A stretch of 64,000 bases of DNA from Arthrobacter sp. efr-133-TYG-118 (GTDB lineage: Bacteria > Actinomycetota > Actinomycetes > Actinomycetales > Micrococcaceae), in the NCBI RefSeq assembly GCF_030209755.1, contig NZ_JARVRH010000010.1:310001-374000 (forward strand), given 5' to 3'. Every line of letters begins with the position of its first letter. Position 1 is the first letter of the stretch. A program made the position numbers and the translations under genes. This document shows, one piece after another, positions 9,718-16,900 of the stretch. The notes under the pieces were generated by a model. It had not been told where the DNA came from and did not search any database. It worked only from the letters and a program-made list of their open reading frames with translations.

Positions 9718-10155
9718 ATGCCGGCCACCTACACTTCGCCCGCAGAAGTAACGAGTCCCATCGAACAGTGCGCGTGGAACCTCCACGTACTGCTCTGGAA
9801 AGATCTGAAAGACAGGGCTACCGCCGTAAGGGAGGTGCTCCGCCGCCACGGCCTTCTGTACGTTCCCGAAAGCCCCGAAGTCATCGTTCCGGACCAGCTC
9901 AGGTGGGCACGCCGCGCCTGCTATTCGCTTGCAAGGTTCAGCTCCGAAGGCAGTCGACGATTCTTGACGCCATTCAATTTCAAGGCCGGCGAGCCCACAG
10001 GAACCCGGATGGAAATTCCTTCGCTGTTCCTCGACGCCTCGCCTGCCGAATGCCGAAGGCTTGCCCACCGGATCATTTCCGACCATGCAAGCTCCGCGCG
10101 AGATGCAAAGATCAAGCAGCTCCAGGTAGAACTGGAACTCCTGCAGACGGCCTGA
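9718..10155 (+). CDS. hypothetical protein, 145 aa
   Basis: Soluble, mostly helical 145-residue protein of unknown family, with a Trp-containing N-terminus (CAWNLHVLLWKDL), a run of Arg (VLRRHG, WARRACY) and a short amphipathic C-terminal helix (KIKQLQVELELLQ). AAAGAGG lies 8 bases before the ATG. It stands alone between two terminators (9588-9627 and 10207-10248), so it is probably its own transcription unit. Nothing in it gives a function; a DNA-interacting or regulatory role is only a guess from its charge. Confidence 0.65.
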   Translation: MPATYTSPAEVTSPIEQCAWNLHVLLWKDLKDRATAVREVLRRHGLLYVPESPEVIVPDQLRWARRACYSLARFSSEGSRRFLTPFNFKAGEPTGTRMEIPSLFLDASPAECRRLAHRIISDHASSARDAKIKQLQVELELLQTA

Positions 10156-10206
10156 TCGAAGATCGGCCACCTTCCACGACCTGCCACTACTCCCGTTCGC
10201 CAGCAT

Positions 10207-10248
10207 AAAGCCCAGACTCGACCATTCATATGGTCACGTCTGGGCTTT
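10207..10248 (+). terminator. intrinsic terminator
   Basis: AAAGCCCAGA pairs with TCTGGGCTTT; the inner ACCAT/ATGGT also pairs. The T-rich end TTTCTG follows the stem, 50 bases after the stop of the 145-residue gene. Confidence 0.75.
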
Positions 10249-10291
10249 CTGTTCATCTATCTGTCTCTCTCGTGGATTAGTCTAAAAGACG

Positions 10292-10303
10292 ATTCAATAG
10301 GAG
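10292..10303 (+). promoter_or_regulatory. promoter-like element ATTCAATAGGAG
   Basis: AT-rich island 40 bases before the next ATG. The word fits the element-wide pattern TCG-n-ATAG(G/A) found before several other genes. Confidence 0.4.
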
Positions 10304-10342
10304 AATAGCCTGATTCGGATTCCGGGCAGACGAGGAGTTCTC

Positions 10343-10618
10343 ATGTTTCACACCATTCGCCGCGGAGTCGCTGTCGCGAACACCACGCGCCGGATCATCG
10401 CACTCTGCATCATCGGCGGCATCAGCGTTGGCACGCTTGTCGGCTGGGCAACCGGCTTCTTCGCCTGGATCACCTCCACCGTCACCCGCCTGTGGACTGA
10501 GTTCACGACCTGGCTGCAGTCACCCTGGGGGCTCGATCACATCATGGCGGCGGCCGCCATCATGCTCGGACCGCTGGTGCTCATCTTCATCCTGATCATG
10601 GTCATCTCCGACGACTGA
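10343..10618 (+). CDS. small membrane protein, two TM segments (91 aa)
   Basis: 91 residues with two hydrophobic helices: about 19-40 (IIALCIIGGISVGTLVGWATG) broken by an aromatic stretch, and about 68-88 (AAAAIMLGPLVLIFILIMV), the N-terminus being basic (RRGVAVANTTRR) and hence probably cytoplasmic. GAGGAG precedes the ATG. It is monocistronic: a promoter-like AT-rich island lies upstream and a strong terminator follows. Possibly a minor component of the mating channel or an entry-exclusion or regulatory membrane peptide, but no family is recognised. Confidence 0.7.
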   Translation: MFHTIRRGVAVANTTRRIIALCIIGGISVGTLVGWATGFFAWITSTVTRLWTEFTTWLQSPWGLDHIMAAAAIMLGPLVLIFILIMVISDD

Positions 10619-10641
10619 CCAGCCTTTCGTCCCAACACATA

Positions 10642-10682
10642 GAGATCCCCGGGTGCAGATGCACCCGGGGATCTCGTTTTTT
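10642..10682 (+). terminator. strong intrinsic terminator
   Basis: GAGATCCCCGGGTGC and GCACCCGGGGATCTC form a perfect 15-bp stem with loop AGAT, followed by GTTTTTTT. It separates the plus-strand block from the convergent minus-strand block. Confidence 0.9.
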
Positions 10683-10720
10683 TGCTCCGCCCGGATTGTC
10701 ACACTCCGACAAGCCGTCGT

Positions 10721-11077
10721 TTATCTCGCGGAGAGTCCGACTCCTCCAGGTTGTCGTCTAATCAACTCGTCATCGACGTCCTCACCGTCGAGATGGCGGT
10801 TCACGCTGGGCGAGGCGGAGAACTTCAGTACCGAATAGTCGTCGATGTCCTGCTTGCCAAATCGGACCTTGTGCCCCTTGTGTGCCTGTCGATAGAAGCG
10901 GCCGAATCGCGTCAGCACGACCGTCTCGCCCTGCGAGACCGCTTCGGTCAGCTCGCCGAAGATCCCCTCGTAGATCGAGCTGACCGTTTTGATCGGCCAC
11001 CCACTGCGCGCCGCCACTCGGGCAATGAACTCCCGTTTCGAGATGCGTTGCTGTTCTGCGGTCATCGCCATGCTCAT
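10721..11077 (-). CDS. HU/IHF-family DNA-binding protein
   Basis: 118 residues. The N-terminal two helices (SKREFIARVAARSGW, then YEGIFGELTEAVSQGETVVL) and the following TRFGRFYRQAHKG have the HU/IHF layout, the last being the beta-strand turn GRF...R. The usual arm sequence RNP is not obvious, and the C-terminal 25 residues (HLDGEDVDDELIRRQ) replace the normal end, so it is divergent. The start could be either of two Met codons. It is the last gene of the minus-strand block and probably serves as an element-encoded nucleoid protein that bends DNA in replication, transfer or transcription. Confidence 0.75.
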   Translation of the reverse strand: MSMAMTAEQQRISKREFIARVAARSGWPIKTVSSIYEGIFGELTEAVSQGETVVLTRFGRFYRQAHKGHKVRFGKQDIDDYSVLKFSASPSVNRHLDGEDVDDELIRRQPGGVGLSAR

Positions 11078-11164
11078 ACGTGCTGCCCTACTCTCTATCC
11101 TGACTTGTTTCGAGTCCCTCGCTGCACGGCGTTCCTCGAAACCTCTCTCTTCGCCTTGTAAACC

Positions 11165-11176
11165 AGTCTATCCGAA
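11165..11176 (-). promoter_or_regulatory. promoter-like element TTCGGATAGACT
   Basis: Read on the minus strand, about 90 bases before the HU-like start; TAGACT fits a -10 hexamer and the word fits the recurring TCG-n-ATAG pattern. No good -35 is visible. Confidence 0.4.
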
Positions 11177-11238
11177 TGGCCTCTCGACTCGTCTAGTCGT
11201 TGATTCGAGATGCCATTCATCCGACGCCTGGGCTTGGC

Positions 11239-11586
11239 TCAGAACTCGAAGCCCGGGTCCAACTGGTCCCGCAGGTCGCGCTGCTCAATGTCGACCGTCT
11301 CGGCATCCTTGATCGTCCGCCGGACGGTCTTTTCATGCATCTTTTCGTGCTCCTCCTTGACCGCTTCCTGCTGCTCGGCCCGAAGGCGGGCGTCGTTGAG
11401 CTTGCTCCGATACTCCGTGACCCCCGACATGAACCCCTTCACGAAGGCCTTCGCTGCCGACTCCGGCCTGTGCTGGAGCTGCCGGGCCTGCTCCCACTTC
11501 TGGCGGTCCTCGACCGTCACAAATCCGAAGCCACCGGCGACCTGGGACTCCCTCGGGAGTCCGCCCCTCTGCTGCTGACCGCTCAT
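11239..11586 (-). CDS. hypothetical charged helical protein, 115 aa
   Basis: 115 residues, very rich in Gln, Glu, Lys and Arg, predicted almost entirely helical after residue 25 (coiled-coil-like AEQQEAVKEEHEKMHEKTV). The N-terminus is Gly/Gln-rich. It is five bases downstream of the glycine-rich 201-residue gene, so the two are co-transcribed in the operon headed by the RNA polymerase gene. No family recognised. Small charged accessory proteins next to a polymerase could be subunits or regulators, but that is inference from position only. Confidence 0.6.
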   Translation of the reverse strand: MSGQQQRGGLPRESQVAGGFGFVTVEDRQKWEQARQLQHRPESAAKAFVKGFMSGVTEYRSKLNDARLRAEQQEAVKEEHEKMHEKTVRRTIKDAETVDIEQRDLRDQLDPGFEF

Positions 11587-11591
11587 GGTGC

Positions 11592-12197
11592 TCAGCCCTC
11601 CATCTCGCAGATGTTGTCCTCGACCGGCTGCTCGATCGGGATCGACGGCATGTAGTCACGGGCCCTTGATGCAGCCTGATGCCGGGCCTTTACGGACTGG
11701 GCGGCATCGCGCGCCGACATCGAGCCCTCCAGGGCAGAATGTTGCCCTGCCCATGCTGCCTGGGCACCCGGGGACGTATTGCCGAATCCCTGCGCGACTG
11801 CACCTGTTGCCGGGAGCCCCCGGACAGCCCGTTCGTTCGTGGCCTGCGCAACCGCGTCCGAGATGCACTCGCCCTTTTCGTGCTGCTCCTGTACCGTCTC
11901 GGCGCGCGCCGCCTTCGCACCCAGCACCGCGCCGGCCACACCGCCAGCGGCGCCCACGGACACCGTGCCGAGGCCCGGGACCGCCGAACCGACGGTCGAC
12001 CCCTGACCCGCGCCCTCGATCGCGCCCTTGCCCGCTCCTGCGAGGACCTTCTTCCCCAGTCCTCTCTGCTCGCGCTGTTCGGCCTCGACCTTGGGCGTTC
12101 CCCTCTCGAGTCGCTTGCCGTTCTTCGACACACCCGTCTGGCCCATCGTGCGGCCAGCCGTGGTGGCGAGCTGTTTCCGTGCTCGTGATTCAGTCAA
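11592..12197 (-). CDS. glycine-rich protein sharing its C-terminal tail with the RNA polymerase
   Basis: 201 residues. Basic N-terminus (about 1-45), a glycine/alanine-zipper segment (about 50-95, with GAIEGAGQG and GAAGGVAGAVLG), then a polar helical region and a tail. The last 21 residues, DYMPSIPIEQPV...EMEG, match the end of the 1848-residue polymerase (TYRPSIDIEPV...EMGS), and the preceding ARxxA-type spacing is also similar. The Gly zipper resembles segments in two other element proteins (31380-32034 and the N-terminus of 39382-41436), suggesting membrane-interacting or effector-like proteins. Function unknown; the shared tail suggests a common partner or sorting signal. Confidence 0.65.
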   Translation of the reverse strand: MTESRARKQLATTAGRTMGQTGVSKNGKRLERGTPKVEAEQREQRGLGKKVLAGAGKGAIEGAGQGSTVGSAVPGLGTVSVGAAGGVAGAVLGAKAARAETVQEQHEKGECISDAVAQATNERAVRGLPATGAVAQGFGNTSPGAQAAWAGQHSALEGSMSARDAAQSVKARHQAASRARDYMPSIPIEQPVEDNICEMEG

Positions 12198-12233
12198 GTC
12201 CCCGTCCCTCCTTCGTCATTGGTGTCATCCGGC

Positions 12234-13955
12234 TCAGGGCTGGTACTCATGATCGGCCGCCGGCTCCGGGACCGGCTCACCCGCCTGGCGGCTCTGCTGC
12301 CGGCTGGCTGCGCCCCGCTCGCGCGACGCCCACGCCTTGTAGGCCTCGGCAGGAAAAGCAGCCACCCTCGTCGAGAACTGCTGGAACTTCTCGCCGTACT
12401 GTGCGTGCCACTGCTGTACGAACTCGGGATACGCCTCGTTGACCGCATCCAGCGCGTCCATATAGGCGAACGAGTACTGCTGGCGCTGCTGTTCCACCCC
12501 CATCCCATCCGCGGTCATGGTGGCCCGCATCGTGCGCCCTTGGAAGAGCCGCTCCGGCATCACGCCGGCCAGCCCCTCGCCGTCGACCTCCTGAACGCGG
12601 GCCATGCAGCCGAGCATGTAGCCGGCCAGGTCCTGGTTGAAGGCGTTCATGTCACCACGGGCCGCAGCCTCCGACATGGTCATTGCCATGACCCCGCCCA
12701 TGCGGTCCTTGTGCTCCTCGGCACCCATCTGCGACCGGAGCGTGAATGCACCGACCACTCGCGGTCCGGTCGGCGTGTCCTGATACCTGGTCGGATCCAC
12801 GGGCCTGCCCGTGTAGTCCTGGTAATCGCCACGCCAGACGCGCTGGACCTGATCTGTCCCGGCGATCCGCTCCTCATGCGGAGGAGACATGCGCTGGGCA
12901 CCGTGGCTGAAGCCATCAACCATCACCTGGACACGAGGATCCTCGCGCATCCGCTCGCCCAGCACGACCCGGGACGACTCTGCGACTTCCTCGCGGGCCA
13001 GGCCGTCCTCATCGCACTGCCGGTACAGACGGCTGATCATGGTGTTGTAGCTGTCCATGATCTCTTCAGCCTGTGCACCAGGCTGCCGGAGCGCCGAGAA
13101 CGCGTTCTCGGTGAGCGCGACCTCGGTCATTCCCGCCGAGCGCGGCGTGAACATCTCACGATGCCCGCGCTCCCGGAACTTCAGGTCGTCATAGCGCTTC
13201 TGCCACCGCTTCGACACGTAATCTTCGGCCCGAGCCTCCTTGATCAGCTTCTTGCCCCGCGCGGCACGCAGATCGTTCTGCTCCCGGATGCTCTGGTTCC
13301 GCCAGTCGGCCTGGCCAGCGGCCCAGTCATGCGTCTTCTGGGCCATCTGGTCGATCCGTTCCTGGATCGAGGCCTTGACCGGTGCGGCCTTGTCCTTCAC
13401 GACCTGACGGAACGTCGGTGACATGAGGTACATCGCCGAGAGCGTCGACATCACCCGGACCACGGAGGCCGTATTGACGCCCTCCTGCAGCGGACGCATT
13501 GCGCTCGTGACCATCATCTGGCCGTAGACCCGGTGCATCGCGCTGAGCTTCTCGGTGCGCTCGTTGTCGTTGAACCCCGGCACGAGGATGTCCGACTTCC
13601 GCAGCGACTCCATATACTGCTCGCCCGCGGCCTGGATGTTCTCGCGGAGCAGCTTCAGCTCTTCCCGCTCGCTCAGATCCTTGCGATCGTTCATTGTCTT
13701 GCGGGCCGCCGCGCGGCGGCGCGACTGTTCATCGCGCCGCCGCTGCGCACGGGTGTTGAAGAACCCCCGTGCCTGCTCGCCCCAGCCGGGGCCGGAAGAA
13801 TGGGCCTGATCGTCCTCCCACCACTCGGCATCGATCGGCGGCTCAGTCCGTGCCGAGCCGGAGTACTGCGGGTACGCCGGCTGGTGTACGAGCTCGCTCG
13901 TCACCGGAAGCGACTTACGCCCGCGTCCGGCACCCTGGTTGTTCTCATCCGCCAT
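12234..13955 (-). CDS. hypothetical protein, 573 aa, RNA polymerase neighbour
   Basis: 573 residues, soluble, mostly helical, starting with a Gly/Arg-rich segment (GAGRGRKS), an acidic Trp-containing patch and a very basic stretch (about 68-90, RAQRRRDEQSRRRAAARK). No known domain is recognised. Its start lies only 5 bases after the stop of the polymerase gene, so the two are translationally linked and probably work together. A template-binding or initiation factor for the polymerase is an attractive guess from the basic N-terminus and coupling, but no sigma-like motif is visible. Confidence 0.7.
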   Translation of the reverse strand: MADENNQGAGRGRKSLPVTSELVHQPAYPQYSGSARTEPPIDAEWWEDDQAHSSGPGWGEQARGFFNTRAQRRRDEQSRRRAAARKTMNDRKDLSEREELKLLRENIQAAGEQYMESLRKSDILVPGFNDNERTEKLSAMHRVYGQMMVTSAMRPLQEGVNTASVVRVMSTLSAMYLMSPTFRQVVKDKAAPVKASIQERIDQMAQKTHDWAAGQADWRNQSIREQNDLRAARGKKLIKEARAEDYVSKRWQKRYDDLKFRERGHREMFTPRSAGMTEVALTENAFSALRQPGAQAEEIMDSYNTMISRLYRQCDEDGLAREEVAESSRVVLGERMREDPRVQVMVDGFSHGAQRMSPPHEERIAGTDQVQRVWRGDYQDYTGRPVDPTRYQDTPTGPRVVGAFTLRSQMGAEEHKDRMGGVMAMTMSEAAARGDMNAFNQDLAGYMLGCMARVQEVDGEGLAGVMPERLFQGRTMRATMTADGMGVEQQRQQYSFAYMDALDAVNEAYPEFVQQWHAQYGEKFQQFSTRVAAFPAEAYKAWASRERGAASRQQSRQAGEPVPEPAADHEYQP

Positions 13956-13960
13956 GTCTC

Positions 13961-16900
13961 TCAGCTCCCCATCTCGTAGTCGGTGTCCGAGTCCGTGTTC
14001 ACGGGCTCAATGTCGATCGACGGCCGGTACGTCTGCGCCGTCGTACGTGCCTGCCGCGTGGATCCCACAACGACTGCATGCTGCGACCGGCGGCGGTCGC
14101 CGCGGGCATGTGCACCGATGTGGCTCTCCGCCAAGACGTCCCGCTTGATCAGCGCGTCGGCGATGGCCTGCTCGGCGCTGTGCTCCTGGCTCATATCCAG
14201 CAGCTGCTCTGTCGAGAGTGCCCGCGCGCGGCGGGTCGGAGCCGAGCAGAATTGCTCGTTCTTCTCGCCGTCGTAGAGGTTCTCGTGGTTGTCCGCGGCG
14301 GTGATCAGGTCCTCCAGCGTGCCGCCGTAGGCCATTCGGTCCATCAGCGAACCCTGCAGCGACGTGTCGACCTCCAGGTTGCGCACACGTCCCGTCTTCG
14401 GATCGGCAAGAGCCTGGGCCACCCGCTCGACGTACTCGGGGTTGACCGTGACGTTGAAGCCGTCCTTCGCGTTGTAGAACTCGATGAACTGCGCCGCCCA
14501 CTGCTCCTTCGTGGCCTGCACTGGCTCGCCATCCTCGAAGACCGGACGCCACTGGCCCGGGCCAAGGTGCTCGAGCAGACGCCCGCGCCACAGATCGCGA
14601 CCTGGACCCTGGAGCATCTCGTACTTGTGTTTGGCCTCGCGCGCGTCATGCTTGGCCTGGAGGATGCTCTGGGTGACCGGGTAGGTCACCTCGAGCACGG
14701 CCTTGAGGTCCACGTTCCGCAACGCCCGGACGGCGCGCTGCGAGTACGAGCCGCCGAGACCGGTGCCGTGGGACTTGATCGCGGTGGCGAACATCGACGC
14801 CTCCTGGTCCTGCTGGTTGATTCCGGAACGGCCGCTGCGTCCGCCGAGGTAGCGGGCGTAGTCCATGAGCTTCTGCCGGTTGCCCTTGGCCCCGGTGACC
14901 ACGCAGACGTCGCGCACACTGTTCAAGTGCGACTGCAGGTCGTCGAAACGCAGGGCCGTGCCGAACTCGTTCCGCTGCGCATCCCGGTAGATGGCACTCA
15001 GCTCTTCGGTGATCACCTCGCGACCTGTAGCAAGATCCTCGGGATCATCGACGAACCGCAGCCTGTTCGCCTCCCGAGTCGTGCTCGTCAAATCGGATGC
15101 AATCTCCGGGTTCTTCCATACGGCGACCTGCGTATCGAGCGAGACCTGCATGGCCAGCGGGTGCTCACCGTTCTTCACGACGCCCGTGTCCAGCAGGTTC
15201 GCCGGCACGGAGAGCTTCTCCATCGCTTCCTGCTTGGCCGCTTCGCTGTGCAGCTTCACGACCGCAACCGCGTCGCCGTCGAAGTCGCCGTCGAAGCACT
15301 GGTCCATGACCGGGTTGATCGCGACGCCCGTGAGCCGCTCGTCGATCGCCACGCGCATGTAGCGCAGGCCCGCGTCACGCAGCACGGGATCGCGCCAGAT
15401 CAGTGCGTGGTCGCCTTCGGCGAGCCCCAGCTGTTCGGCCATGACAGGCGAGAGCGCCACCTGATCGATGTCCATACGTGGGTCCGCGGTCCACACAGCC
15501 GTGGCCGAGTCGGAGAGGCGCGAGCTCATGAGCCCGGACTTGAAGGCGTTGTGCTTGCCGGAGAACACGCGCTGCTCAAGGTCGGCCGTGATCGACTCGA
15601 ACTTCCGCTGCGCATGGGACGCCGCCTTGCTCATCTCCTCGGTCAGCTCCTGGCGCACGCGCTGCGTCACCTGGCCGGCCGCGAGCTTCTCCTGCGCGGC
15701 GCGGTACCGGCAGGCCTGCTCATGGACGTCGAGGTAGCGGTTCGTGTAGTCGTGCGTGACCGAGCTGCCGTCCTCGAACTCCTGACCGGAGCGAAGATGC
15801 GAGGAGAGCACCGGCATCTTCCACGACGACGCCGTGACCTGCTCGGTCTGTTCGCCGGTGGGGTACTTCAGCGGGAACGGGATCTCCAGGTCGCCGCCCT
15901 TGTCTCCGATGAGCTGGCCGAAGGTCTTGCGCATCGTCGAGATGAGCACCACGCCCTTCTCGGTGCGCGCGAGCTCGGGCATCGGAAAGAAGCGGCGCTC
16001 GGGCCGCTCGTCGACGGCTTCATGGCTCAGACCCCTGTGGTCCTCGTCGCGGCCGACGACGCGCAGCGTGCCGTCCGATTCCATGTCGAGCCCGACACTG
16101 AGCATGAACTCGCGCAGGTTCGCCTCGGCTCCGCTGTTGTGACCGTAGAACTCACGCATGATCGCCGGGCAGTCCTGCGCACCCAGCGCCCAGGCCAGCT
16201 GGGAAGAAGCCTTCCGGCCCTTGCCGGAGAGCACCGCCTCGTCGTCGTAGACCTTCGTCTTTTCGTCGACAGCCATGTGCGTAACGATGAACTGCATCTG
16301 ACCCCGCGAACCGGCATGCACGGCGCCATCGGGTGCCACGAGATCCGCGACCTCGCCGTTCATCAGCTCTCGTCCCGAACCGGCGTTGCGGCGCGAGATC
16401 AATGAGAACGGGCTCATCACCACGTCCATGCCGGGGTTGGCCTTGAACCAGGCGACCTCCTTCTCCAGATCCAGCGCCTCGGCCTCCGCAAGCGGCATGT
16501 CCCGGTAAACGACCAGCGACACGGCGCCCTTGTTGCCATGTAGGTCCGAGAGCTTGTCGCCGACCACGAGGGAGCGCAGCTCGCCGCCGGCACCGCGGAT
16601 CTGATTCGCTTCGGCGAACTCGCGGCTGATGACGATCGGGTCGTCGGCAGTCCACCCGCCGAAGGTCATCATCGCCGTACCAGTGGGCGTCGTGATCTTG
16701 GAGGACTGCATGAGCGTCGAGGCCGTCATCTGCTGGCGGTCGAACGGGTCGTAACGCAGCGTCTCCAGCTCCGGCCTGTTCATCAGCGGTGCGCGTGCAC
16801 CCGACAGAACAGCCGGGTCGCCCGGGACGATCCGGCCATCGGGGGAGACCTGGGCGTCCTCGGTGAGGTAGCGCACGATGCCCTGGTTGGTCGCTCCGCC

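Noticed and set aside
12234..13955. Sigma factor partner for the polymerase in the 573-aa protein
   Set aside because: No region 2 or region 4 sigma motif is visible; basic N-terminus and coupling alone are not enough.
13769..16405. 878-codon plus-strand frame across the RNA polymerase gene
   Set aside because: Antisense shadow of a GC-rich gene; Arg/Leu/Val-rich composition with no motif, whereas the minus-strand frame shows polymerase motifs.
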